A DNA stretch of 63,042 nucleotides from Discostella pseudostelligera. Its lineage: Eukaryota; Bacillariophyta; Thalassiosirophyceae; Thalassiosirales; Thalassiosiraceae. The position numbers were made by a program, and so were the translations under genes. The DNA is taken from the NCBI GenBank assembly GCA_036940085.1, contig JALLBK010000004.1, positions 1 through 63,042 of the forward strand. The letters run 5' to 3'. Shown piece by piece: positions 43,110-53,220 of this stretch; the first letter of the stretch is position 1, and every line of letters begins with the position of its first letter. Below the pieces are notes generated by a model. It had not been told where the DNA came from and ran no database searches. It saw only the letters and a list, made by a program, of their open reading frames with translations.

Positions 43110-44162
43110 ATGTCTACCAGCATTCGGCCGAATGAAAATGATGTCCTTCTTGGTAGGGGAGGCAACAACCACAGCCATTGCGGTAACGAGCAGCTACGAC
43201 GCATTGCTCATGAGCGTTCCGGTGAATATCGATCATCCACAAAGAAAGAAAAGGCGGTGATATCAAGGTATGCATCTGCTATCTCTTGCGTCTGTGATAC
43301 GTCGTTTGACATTGGATCTCACTGTTCGTGCCTACCTCTACTCTAGACAAATCATGCATCATATACAGAGCTTGGAACCACCCGGACGATTCCTTTCGAA
43401 GAACTACTCAAGATGTGAGTGGGAGGTGGTGACGGACGCTGTTGCGAGGGAAAAAGTATGTCAGGTAAGATGATTGACAAATTATTATTTCGTGCATTTT
43501 ACGATATGCTCGTCTTACGATGATTCGTCTTCAACAGGCTTTTCGAGACGCCGTGGCGATCGAGAGAGACAAGGTAGGAATTGCATCTAATGCTTGTTTC
43601 AACGCCTTCCTACCTCGATTATCTTACACTATGCATCATCATTCAATGCTCGATGAACTGCATGTAGGAGCAAACCATAAAATCATCTGCGAAGAGGTGT
43701 TGGACTCATTGCGTAACTCCTCAATCAGCTACTACTTGTGACGACGCTACACATTTTCTTTATCAGAGTAATATCTTCGATGGCAATGGTATGAAACCCA
43801 TCGTGACACCAATTAAACAAGAAATGGTAGTTGACAACGGCATAGTTTCTACTGATCAATATTTCCAAAGCGATCACTTCGAGGGCACGAATCCAATCGT
43901 TTCACCAATTAAACAAGAAATGATCGATGAATTTGACGAAGATCCAAATCTATGTCATCATCAAAGCGTTAACTTCCAGAACGTGATTCCCGTCATCCGC
44001 TATCCACCAATTAAACAAGAGATGGTGGATGATGATTATGACGATGAGGAAGAGTCGTATCATCAATATCATTGTAATGTATATGACGACTTTGATTTGT
44101 TCGACGGTGAGCTATTGAGGAATATCGAAGTCGATGAAGTGTTATCGAATGCAGCAGTTTGA
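43110..44162 (+). CDS. DUF6824-domain nuclear-type protein with three IKQE motifs
   Basis: Exons 43110-43267, 43347-43464, 43538-43573 (36 nt) and 43668-44162; introns of 79, 73 and 94 nt; 268 residues, with the frame intact throughout. The N-terminal 100 residues match the diatom-expanded DUF6824 domain: NENDVLLGRGGNNHSHCGNE, SLEPPGRFLSKN, and AREKVCQ joined to AFRDAVA. The domain is often assumed to be regulatory or DNA-associated, but its function is not established. The C-terminal half is acidic and contains three copies of PIKQEM with Lys at about 154, 186 and 220. Each fits the SUMO acceptor consensus (hydrophobic-K-x-E). The two first copies also match at DNA level (CACCAATTAAACAAGAAATG), suggesting recent internal duplication. 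Confidence 0.72.
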
Positions 44163-44315
44163 CAGAGAAGGAAGCAACAAATCATGTGTCGAGCAATCCA
44201 ACTTCAAACTTCACCAATGTGACAATTTCAAGAGAGTGAATGTTTCTAATAATTTAGTTTGATGTTATTCTTTACACTATCATTTCGAGGCGGCAATTAT
44301 CTGCAGAGACACAAT

Positions 44316-46219
44316 TCATGTAAACTCCCGATCTTCATCAGACACCGATGTATCCTGATGCTGATTCTGATCGGTTTCCAAAGGCATATACTCGGCAATT
44401 ATATTCTTCACCTGCATTTGCATCTGACTTTGATATCGTCGATGTTGGATATAACTGAATAAACAAAAGATAACCGACATTCCCAAGAGAGCATAGACCA
44501 TCACCGAGGTGGATACCGACTCTTGGAGTTTCTTCGAGCCACAAAATCCATTGGCAATGCATTCCTTTTCATCGGGACAGCTCGCGCAGGAGGTACATAC
44601 CGTGGGAATGGTGCCGGAGGCATATCCAGAACAGATTGCCTTTAGGACCGTGGGCAATGACAACGATCCGCGAATGGAGACTTTGTTGACATACATGGCA
44701 GGCAAGATGACCACACCACTCTTATCCTTTGCACGAAGCTGTGCTTCCATCATAATATTCTCGACATCGCCTTCCAATCCTCCACTATCATCCATGCACT
44801 GTTCGATGACCGAGGCATCGACATTGGCATGTGTCATGGCATCCGACACACATTGCTTACTCGAAAAATACTCCTCATCATAACAACGGAATAAAAACTC
44901 TTTGACATAATCCCACCACGGTACACCAATTCCATCATCCTTCCCGTAATGATTCCAAATACACATTCGTCGCAAACTCTCCTCGACTACATTGGCACCC
45001 GACACTCCATGATCTAAATCATTGTCGGGATCGGTAGCACAATATCTTCCATTGTTGGTACACAAATTAAAACAATCATTCTTGCCATTCTCATCTTGAC
45101 ATCCACTCAATATACCATCATAAATATACATTTGGGGAGTAAAGTAGGCCCGTTGTCCCAATGCCAATGCCGCCTCTTTAAATTCCTTTTGAAAGTCTGC
45201 TGATAATACATCGGTGGGTGTCGTCCATAATTCATATTCCACACGATCATCTGGCGTGGGTAAACTCCATGTCATTTCAATCCGAACTGGATGATTCGCC
45301 ATTACTTCTGCCTTGACTTTATCGGCATCCTGTTTGAACATTAGAAAGGTTGGTATCGATATGTCGGATCCACTCCCATCATCAGCCATGATGGGTTCCC
45401 GTTCTTCACATGTCTCTCCATCCTCGGAAGTGCAAGTATCCGCCATGGAACAAAGACAGGAATCGTCCGCGATAATGACACCAGCGGCTCCGACACGTTG
45501 AGCATTGCGTACTTTTTGAACAAAGGTACATCCACCCCGGTCGACCATGAGAATGTACGGTGATGGCCAGGGTAGCATTTGACCCTCGCCTCCATTTTCA
45601 TCTTGCACAAAGGCCCGGGCAGGATAGCCCGCGAGGGTATCAATATCGTTGAAATTGCACGCGGTATTGTCGGCATAGTAGAGTGGTTGGGCAATGGAGC
45701 CACCGTAGGGGGGGATGCCGAAGAGGGCCTCGCGATGTTCGTATCCCCCCGGTTTGGTGAGGGAGGCGGGAAACTGAAATTAAATGAAATAATGATGATT
45801 GGGGAGCATGGATATCAAAGATTCGTTTTAGTGAAATGAGATATTCAAAGGGGATACGAAACAATATTTTTCGAGACAATATAACTTACATGAATCTGAA
45901 GCTTGCTCGAGGTGACGAGACCACTCTCCTGAGACATCGACGACGACGACGAAGTTCCTGCTGCAGATGACGACGTTGCTGCTGCTGCAGACAACGACGA
46001 CGATGCTGCAGATGACGACGACGACGTCGAATTTGACGATGATTTTGCCGCCGAAGATGAAGATGAAGAAGACGACGACGACGTATTCTTATTATTATGA
46101 GAATGCACCCCCACAGTATCATGGGCCAATGCCATGCCGACAAATCCAAAGCTACCCACCCGAAGCAGGACAGGGAGCAATAACATTGCCAAACCGGTGG
46201 TGTTCATTACTAATCTCAT
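44316..46219 (-). CDS. Vacuolar sorting receptor (VSR/BP-80 type), copy 2
   Basis: Exon 1 from 46219 to 45890, intron 45774-45889 (116 nt, phase 0), exon 2 from 45773 to 44316; about 595 residues (Met at 46207 also possible). The signal peptide is in MNTTGLAMLLLPVLLRVGSF. Unlike copy 1 it then has about 60 residues of almost pure Ser/Ala with a few Asn and Thr before SSKLQIH. The PA domain (PYILMVDRGGCTFVQKVRNA), the luminal NGRYCATDPDND and SLRRMCIWNHYG motifs, one membrane helix and the tail EYMPLETDQ match copy 1 closely. The first intron falls at the same codon boundary. The two genes are therefore an ancient or moderately old duplicate pair. Confidence 0.88.
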
Positions 46220-46602
46220 AACCAGTGATCGATGTAGGAGAGAAGATGCAGCTACGGTGCACCCAGAGCGGCGGCAGCGGCTTTGGTACCTTTTGGTACG
46301 ACTTTGGTCTTCGGATTTGGTTTGGGCTGATCTGTGTGAAGAGGTTCGCCTGTTAAGCGATATTTCCCACAAAGGAAAGATTCAATTTATCGCCAAATTA
46401 GGATTTTGTAAGATCTTGAACCTTCCGCCTTTTCACCCTTCGACTGGCGCATCGAAACCGAAAGGAGATGGATGAATACCCATAGGGTACCATATCTTCT
46501 GATGAAAGCCAAAATGCAATACCAACCTAATCGATAATGAAGCCATACTTGTCTAATCCAAATTATGGTAAAATCTATAATCTGCGAATGTACATAACAT
46601 CT
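46220..46602. other. Upstream region of second VSR gene
   Basis: Lies between the 5' end of VSR copy 2 and the 3' end of the flavoenzyme gene; both are on the minus strand. No GGCGGGA word or G-box is present, in contrast to copy 1. The frame of VSR copy 2 stays open to 46372, but that extension precedes the signal peptide and is unlikely to be translated. Confidence 0.4.
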
Positions 46603-48728
46603 CTATCTTGTCCAAAATCGAGGAAGGAAGGACATGACTTTCCTATTGACTTCCACTCCCAACTTGAATAACAATTCATCCTCTCTCACAGCCAATACTT
46701 CATGTGGTCGAAACTTATTCTTCATGTTGTCCGACTGATCAATGTTGTTGGTATCTCTCATTAATGCATTTGCCGCCTCAAAGCCCGAAACATATGCCCT
46801 CTCTTGACACAACCCCTTGGCACCATGTTCTCGCTCTCCCATTCGTACCCAATCACCGGCACACTTTACATTTGGTAAGACATTTCGTCCTGCACCCTCC
46901 AACGGTGGTCGACGTGCATAGCTTCCTGGTGAGAACCATGAAACGACACCAGGATATTTCCCCACCCATGAATCCACAAGCTTTGCATCGGCAAATTTGG
47001 ATACGGCACTGGGCAACAACTCGTCCGTCAGTATTTTGACAATGTCATCATCTTGCAAACTCATCAGACCACCTGCATTGTAGAAATCGCAAGCAACTAC
47101 AGATCCCAATGGAGTATCACCGTCGTTATCGTCTTCTTTACCCCAAAGCTTGGCCAAGTTCTCCTCCTGCAATTGGTCTAACATGAAGAAAGTTCCACCG
47201 GCACCTCGCAACTCCTCAAATCGCGAGAATACATTTGCCGGACTTCGTGTTTCTATCCTCTTATCAAAGTAAAGACGACAGCTAATGACATCAATTCCTT
47301 TCATACTGGCGGCCTGTGAGAATTCGGGAAGTCGAGCCAAGTCTGGACTGGAGGAAATGACCGATTGCATCCCTTGACATCCCAATGCTAGGATGATTCC
47401 GTCAATGTTGTCAATTTGTTTTACTTCTCCAGAGCGTGTATCAAGAAAGGATAGTTTGGAGGCATGTAACTTGCCATTCGAACCCTTATCTAGTGAAATT
47501 TCCTTAACTCGACACCCCCCAAGGACATTTAACCCACCGCTACCACCTTCATCTTTCTTCGTCAATCGTTCCGCCAGCGGTAGAATAAGTGAATCACTAA
47601 CTGTTCCATTCTTTATCCAACGAACATCAAAGCTATCCTGATGCGCTAATGCATAGTAGTACAGAAGTTCCATAACCACGAGCGCCGAAAGCTCCTCGGG
47701 AGGTTTGAACAACCCCACCAACAATGTTGGTTTTAGGAAGTCATTCACCAATCGTTCGGATAGCTTGAAACGAAGGAAGAGTTCATGAGCACTCATTCGA
47801 TCGTATTGTTGTTTTGTCGCCTCATCACCACCGAGGCTAATGGTACAATACAAATAATCCAGTTTGGTGTGAGAAGAAGTTCAAGTCGACTAGTCGTATT
47901 AGTAGTGCAACTGCATGAGTAGTACTCACCAATCAATGGTAGCTATCAACAATCCAACCATCGACGCTCTATCAGCAATTGGCAACCGTTCAAAGTATGG
48001 AATAGTAGCCAACACTTGACCCAACGGTGACGGCAGCATCGGGAACTCTTTACTTCCAGAACCATCAGCAAGAAGTGTATTCTTCAATGCATCTCCCACA
48101 ATTGGGAAGCCACCCAATATACTATCCAATGTTGCATCCCCAAATACTGGAGCCGTAGCCTCCAAGCCATCTGGCGAGTAGAAACTGGAATTCGTAAATG
48201 GCGTGAAGACATCATTTTCATTAAGTCCTAATTGAGCAACCAATGCGTTGATATTGGGGTAATCCTTCCAGAAACCACGCGTGCCGGCCTCGACGGGTTT
48301 GCCAGTAGAGGAGAGGTAGGGTGTGCGGCCGGTTGGATCGGGCAGTGCGTCGATCAGTGTGACGTCTACATTTTCTACTCCACTGATATGTATGAGAGAG
48401 AACGGAAGAGTCAGATTTGAGTGATATGCCACAAAGCAAAAATAGGTAGTAGATTGATGATTGATAAATGAACTCACCTCTCGCACAATGCCTTGGCGGC
48501 ACCCCATCCTCCCCATCCACCTCCTACGACAACATACTTTTTCGATTTCGTGTGTTCGACAACCACTTCAACATCTTCGATGCTGACACTTTCCTGGAGT
48601 TGAGGAAGTCGATATTGGGAGACGGTGCGTGCGGCGGCTGTCTGCGACGGTGCGAAGGCGTCGGCTCCGACGACAAATAGTATCGATGAGACTATCAGTG
48701 CTATCATATTCATACCACAAGTACTCAA
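46603..48728 (-). CDS. Plastid FAD-dependent carotenoid desaturase-like oxidoreductase
   Basis: Exons from 48728 to 48478, 48382 to 47930 and 47836 to 46603; introns of 95 and 93 nt; 645 residues. The signal peptide ends GADA-FAPSQ, an almost perfect diatom plastid cue. The dinucleotide-binding motif is YVVVGGGWGGWGAAKAL. The body follows the amine-oxidase/zeta-carotene-desaturase plan: PVEAGTRGFWKDYPNINAL, then DEATKQQYDRMSAHELF, the NAGG-containing middle, and a C-terminal FAD-contact region around NVKCAGDWVRMGEREHGAKG. The substrate is probably a carotenoid or other isoprenoid. It diverges from standard ZDS and PDS, so the exact reaction is open. The second intron's acceptor (CATTAG) is the only one in phase. 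Confidence 0.8.
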
Positions 48729-49149
48729 ATGAAATTATGCCAACCAAGTAGGAGTATCTATTTGCTCCATTGGCCGTGTCATCCGCATCGTCAGGCAATT
48801 CATCTGCACTCAATCTCCAGCGCCGCTGCTACTGTTCATTCATGGTCATGCAAGTGGAAGTGGAAGTGAGTCATCGCGGCAAGGCCGATGCAAGATTCGA
48901 GTCAGCCCGCTCCCGCCATTTTGAGAAGCCTCCCGCCAAACTTCTTTATGTCACCCGCCGAAATCAGACGATGTCTCCCGCCAAAATTCTTTGCCACGTG
49001 TAAGATCGAGAGTCATGTCTCATTTCCATTGCATTCAAGCATTCAAGAATGCATCGTCCACCGACGAAGCGAAGATGAAGTTCAAGTTCCTTAGATCGAG
49101 CTGCATAACGACTCTTTACGTACTCGATTACAACCTATTTCAATAGAGA
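48729..49149. promoter_or_regulatory. Promoter of flavoenzyme gene with TCCCGCC array and G-box
   Basis: TCCCGCC occurs at 48911-48917, 48931-48937 and 48976-48982, with variant ACCCGCCGAAAT near 48953. CACGTG lies at 48995-49000. The array points to the flavoenzyme gene on the minus strand, because the other neighbour (cobU) ends rather than starts at 49150. The element is therefore not limited to divergent spacers. Confidence 0.5.
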
Positions 49150-50157
49150 TCAATCCTGCTGGTAGGAACGACCTTCAAACAGACACTGTTCCGCCCTCTG
49201 CGCCTCTCGTCCAATGTATGTCGCATGTCCTACCGACACCAATTCTTTGGCATGTTCCCACCTTTCAAATATCTCAACAGTAAGCTCTTTGGCAGTTCGT
49301 CCCTCGAATGTCATCATGGGATCGGGTCCTTTTCCGCCGCTACAACTAATTTTGTTTCCGTGCACATCACACACTTCACCCTTGTCGTTCACGATGCAGG
49401 AATGATACGTGGCACATATCACCCCCTTGGTTGAATCGAGTTTCACAATAAAGTAACCCTTCTCGTCCATGGTTAGTGCTCGTGCAGATAAGAATCTATC
49501 GAGTATTGCGTACTCCATACGTTCTGTCGAGATGGCTGGACCACGTGTCACACCGTCCTCAAGCAGTAGCTGCTTGATGATATTTGGAACACCGGATACC
49601 ATATGCACAACCATACTCGCCGACGTGGCCACATCTTGATTGAACCATCCCTGCGCATCGACAAATGCTCGAGATGCCAAGCTTTCCGGATGCAACCCCG
49701 AGCCGATTTCGTTGGTAACAAAGATGAAGGTGGCATCCCATTGAGATATAAGTTTGTCGAATTCTGCCTTGATGGAACGAAACGCCTTTTCGGATGAGGT
49801 TGTAACATGACCTCGATCGCTGGATGATGTAGCAGAGTTGTTGTTGGCTTCCTCCGGCTCGGTAAACACATTTTCTTCTAGAAAATAATTGGTCAACCAC
49901 AACGTCAAGCAATCCACAAGTACGACGCGTCCACTAAACATGTCAGCATGTTTACTCGGATACAATACTTCTTCGATGGTAGTCCAATTATCTCCCCGAT
50001 CTTGTTGATGACGTTCGATTCTTCTTTGGAAATCGTCATCCCATGCTTTCGAGGTGGCAAGGTAGATGGGGTTGTTGGATAATTTCTCGGCAAGCGATTG
50101 TGCGTAGGAGGACTTGCCGGAGCGAGCACCACCGGTGACTAGATAGACTGTAGCCAT
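49150..50157 (-). CDS. cobU: CobU-type adenosylcobinamide kinase/guanylyltransferase fused to DUF4346
   Basis: Single exon, 335 residues from the Met at 50157, which gives MATVYLVTGGARSGKSSYAQ. The P-loop is GGARSGKS (9-16). The RRIERHQQDRGDNW segment contains the His (about 50) that is guanylylated in bacterial CobU. VLVDCLTLWLTNYF is the Walker B-like strand, and NEIGSGLHPESLASRAFVDA is the family signature. CobU phosphorylates adenosylcobinamide and adds GMP, activating the corrinoid for lower-ligand attachment. Residues from about 215 to the end form a second domain matching DUF4346: DEKGYFIVKLDSTKGVI, GRTAKELTVEIFE and HATYIGREAQRAEQCLFEG, ending SYQQD. Its function is unknown. No plastid or mitochondrial presequence is evident. 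The gene is divergent from the CBA1-like gene. Confidence 0.88.
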   Translation of the reverse strand: MATVYLVTGGARSGKSSYAQSLAEKLSNNPIYLATSKAWDDDFQRRIERHQQDRGDNWTTIEEVLYPSKHADMFSGRVVLVDCLTLWLTNYFLEENVFTEPEEANNNSATSSSDRGHVTTSSEKAFRSIKAEFDKLISQWDATFIFVTNEIGSGLHPESLASRAFVDAQGWFNQDVATSASMVVHMVSGVPNIIKQLLLEDGVTRGPAISTERMEYAILDRFLSARALTMDEKGYFIVKLDSTKGVICATYHSCIVNDKGEVCDVHGNKISCSGGKGPDPMMTFEGRTAKELTVEIFERWEHAKELVSVGHATYIGREAQRAEQCLFEGRSYQQD

Positions 50158-50549
50158 GATGAATACAGGTCCAGATGGTGAGTAGATAGTAGTATTTAGC
50201 CACCGCACTCAGCAACACCAACAACTTTGGTATCGGTCGGTGGTCGGTGGGTGAATCAATGAAATCGTCGTTTTGGTGTTGGTTGTGGTTGTGGCTGTGT
50301 CTGTATTGAATGCCTCCCGCCAAAAATACTTTGCCACTTACTTGTGCGTGCTGGAGGAGTCGAGTCGTCGTGTGCTGAAGCACGTGTCTCGCGGAACTCA
50401 ATTAGCGATGTTTATGCCCGTAGAGTGGTACGTGTTCCAACGTTGGTTGGCGATGTGGCAGCAGGCATCCGATATCCGATCCATCGTCCATTTCCATCAA
50501 CCACCACCACCACCACCACCACCACAAAAGTGCACAAGAGAAGCCAACC
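50158..50549. promoter_or_regulatory. Divergent promoter of cobU and CBA1-like gene
   Basis: A 392-nt spacer shared by two B12 genes. TCCCGCC lies at 50315-50321 in CTCCCGCCAAAAATAC and CACGTG at 50381-50386. The 3' end is a CCA repeat just before the CBA1-like start. A common promoter would allow both genes to respond together to B12 status, which is inference. Confidence 0.5.
50501..50525 (+). repeat. CCA trinucleotide repeat in 5' leader
   Basis: About eight CCA units end 24 nt before the CBA1-like ATG. They are probably in the 5' UTR and may be length-variable between strains. Confidence 0.85.
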
Positions 50550-52119
50550 ATGAAGCTGCCGATCGCCCTAGCCATCATCTCGCTACCCGTAGCAACCTCC
50601 GGCGCAACAGTCCTCACGGCCAACCCCCAGGGCTGCATCGACCCCACCGCCTACGATGCTGACACTGACTTCTTCCCCGACAAATTCGTACCAGATGAAA
50701 CCACCGACCTCATCACCATCACCTATCACAACACCTACAAGATCATCACCAACAAATTCAGCAACAAGTCCTATTTACTCTATCAATGTGGTACAGAACC
50801 TCCCGAGAATGAAGTCAAGTATGGCTGGCATCACTTAGTCTTACCCGTACCCCACACTGGCGGAGTGGCCATTACTGAGACGGTACAAATCCCACCCATG
50901 GAAATACTCGGGAAGCGTTCCGAAATCAAGGGGTACATTGGCAATCCGCAGTATGTCTCCAGCCCATGCTTGAATCATTTAATGAGTGACGATGCCGAAG
51001 AGGACGAGATGGTAGAAACTATCTACTATCCCGAAGATCCGTGGAATACGGCACTTACTGATGAGGGAACTGCGGACTTTTTGTCGCGCAATCCAGATGC
51101 CATTGTGTTGACTGGTCCTTTGGGCAATGTCGATGCCGATCGAGCTTGGGGGGATGCATCGACTCAGGAGAGGACTAATGTTGCCACCTTTGATTGGGTA
51201 AGTTGATTGATACTGTTGGGCTTCTTTGCTTCAGATTGGCACTCACATGACACATCACCACATCACATTGTATTTCCAACTTTGTCAAACCCACACACAC
51301 CCACAGCTTGGAATGTACGCCGCTCTATTCAATCTCGAAGGAACGGCCAACAAAATCATCACCGATACCGAGGCAAGATATCAATGCTTGGCCGACAATG
51401 CCGCGGCAGTCGAATCCGACATCCAAGAAAAAGACAAGCCCAAAATTCTCTGGGCAGACTACTTCGACGGAATTGGTTGGTCCATCGGCGAGTGTCCCAC
51501 ATGGGATGCCACATACTACTGCGAATATGCCGCTCATTGTGGTGCTTCCATCATTTCTCGTCCTGAAGGTGTGGGGTTTAGTGAATCGTATGGCACCGAC
51601 ACCCTGTACTGGTATTTGACCGACGATGAGTTCCTTGAACTGGGTAAGGATGCCACCACATGGATCTACCCAAGCAAAACCTTCAATGATGTCTACGACC
51701 AAAAGAAGGACATGCTCGATCAATTCAAGTCAGTACAGAATAAAAATGTTTACGATACACAAGGAGGTGGACCATTGGCGTGGTACGAACAGCGTCTTGC
51801 CGAGTATGATGTTGTGGCATTGGATATGTGCACACTCGTTGGGACGGCCAATCCCAATCCTAGTTCGATTCATGTAAGGAAATGGTTTCGTAGTTATTTC
51901 ACGGACCCGGTTGGTACTCAAGGAACGTGTAACGTTCCAGAGGACATCACCTTGGCGTATGTCCCAGAGCAGGCCGAGTGCACTTCTATTCAGAGCAGTA
52001 GTGGAGGTTTCCCTTCGGAGGGGTCGGCAGCTGCCACTAACTCTAGCCAGCGAACAAGCGCTGCTTTCGTTTCTGTTCTAGCAATCGTTGCCGGAATTGT
52101 GTCCACAGTGTTGGCCTGA
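50550..52119 (+). CDS. CBA1: CBA1-like cobalamin acquisition protein (BtuF-like fold)
   Basis: Exons 50550-51197 and 51307-52119, intron 109 nt, phase 0, 486 residues. It has a signal peptide (MKLPIALAIISLPVATSGA) and a C-terminal hydrophobic stretch (AFVSVLAIVAGIVSTVLA) after a Ser/Gly-rich spacer, consistent with surface anchoring. The middle follows the plan of BtuF/TroA-type binding proteins: SYLLYQCGTEPPE, VPHTGGVAITETVQIPPMEI, LGKRSEIKGYIGNPQYVSSP and DAIVLTGPLGN. The second lobe contains ILWADYFDGIGWSIGECPTW and Cys-rich segments. CBA1 is the surface protein that diatoms need for efficient vitamin B12 uptake. The assignment rests on this pattern and on its position between cobU and cobT. 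A binding protein for another ligand is the main alternative. Confidence 0.68.
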
Positions 52120-52338
52120 GAACACGCGATTTCAATTCAGTAGTAGGATTATGCATTAACAAACCGAGGTACTGCATTGTCACTACCGTAGTTGCATTTC
52201 TAATAGGATAGCAAACCGAGATGCAACGGACCTCTACGGTATACTCTTTAGCCCGTACTGATATGTTGCATCAACTGAGAATGACGAAAGTAAATGCATA
52301 GGTAGAGTAATCTGGGCGGTGAATATTGCCCTACACGA

Positions 52339-53220
52339 TTACAGACTAAGTACCTCATTTAGAGTTGCAAGTTCCGCAAGAACTGCACATGCACTCCTCA
52401 GTAAAGGAACTGCCATCAACGCACCTGTGCCTTCACCCATGCGCAAATTCATATTGAGAGCGGGTTCCGCAGGAGCCGGAACATTTTTGGCTTTGGCAAT
52501 GTCGTTGATGATTTTCAGAGCAATCGTTTGACCTTGCTCCGTCGATTGAGTTGCAAACAATAGATTTCTCGTCACATCTGGATCTATATGACATGCAATC
52601 ATAGCTGCCGTAGTGACAATAAATCCATCTACAAGGATTGGCATGTCTCGATCTGTGGCCTCGAGTATGCCCCCGACAATAGCTGCAATTTCCGCTCCAC
52701 CAACCGCTGCCAACGTCGGCAATGGTGCACCCTTGAGCATAGTTGCTGCATTATGGTAAGCCATTGCTTCCTCAATGATCGATATCTTCTTAGCAACAGC
52801 ATCATCATCGATTCCATCGCGTGTGATGGATGCGCCCGTTCCACACAATAACTTCACGTCAATTCCACATAGCGCCGCAATTAATGCACTGGATGTCGTC
52901 GTATTGCCAATACCAACCTCGCCAAATACAACAATATCACTTTTCATGTCATTTATAAACTGACTTGTCTCTCTCCTACCCGTCGAGATGCATTTGTAGA
53001 CTTCTATATCCGACATGGCACATCCAATGCAAAAGTTTTTCGTACCATCTCGTACTACTCGGCTCTCCTCCGAAGAACGGACAGTTGTTTGCGACCAATC
53101 ATATTCCTTGTCACATGCTGGTCCATCGAAATTCAGGTCAGGGTCACTGAGTGTTCTTGCGAGGGCGGTAGACGCACTTCGGGAGGAGGTGGTAATGCTG
53201 TCGCTGCTGTTGGTGGCCAT
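52339..53220 (-). CDS. cobT: CobT-type phosphoribosyltransferase, N-terminally short
   Basis: Single exon, 293 residues from the Met at 53220. The body is typical CobT (nicotinate-nucleotide:dimethylbenzimidazole phosphoribosyltransferase), which activates the lower ligand of B12. FGEVGIGNTTTSSALIAAL contains Glu101, equivalent to a catalytic Glu of bacterial CobT. GGAEIAAIVGGILEA and MPILVDGFIVTTAAMIA follow, and NLRMGEGTGALMAVPLL has the catalytic Glu263. Bacterial CobT is about 350 residues; here the region before GTKNFCIGCAMS is only 58 residues, and the usual PPGSLG and ADHGV motifs are missing. I find no upstream exon that supplies them. The 3' end converges with the CBA1-like gene. Confidence 0.87.
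   Translation of the reverse strand: MATNSSDSITTSSRSASTALARTLSDPDLNFDGPACDKEYDWSQTTVRSSEESRVVRDGTKNFCIGCAMSDIEVYKCISTGRRETSQFINDMKSDIVVFGEVGIGNTTTSSALIAALCGIDVKLLCGTGASITRDGIDDDAVAKKISIIEEAMAYHNAATMLKGAPLPTLAAVGGAEIAAIVGGILEATDRDMPILVDGFIVTTAAMIACHIDPDVTRNLLFATQSTEQGQTIALKIINDIAKAKNVPAPAEPALNMNLRMGEGTGALMAVPLLRSACAVLAELATLNEVLSL

Noticed and set aside
43574..43741. Reading straight through from the 36-nt exon to a stop at 43741
   Set aside because: A GTAGG donor and TGTAG acceptor at 43574-43667 keep the frame into the long downstream ORF with the IKQE repeats, giving a complete gene; the read-through end has no features.
45766..45772. GGCGGGA word at the start of VSR copy 2 exon 2
   Set aside because: It encodes the first residues after the splice site and is not near a start codon; treated as chance.
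49150..53220. Bacterial contamination or recent transfer as the source of the B12 genes
   Set aside because: The CBA1-like gene has a spliceosomal intron, base composition and spacer motifs match the neighbouring genes, and the genes are on alternating strands rather than in an operon.
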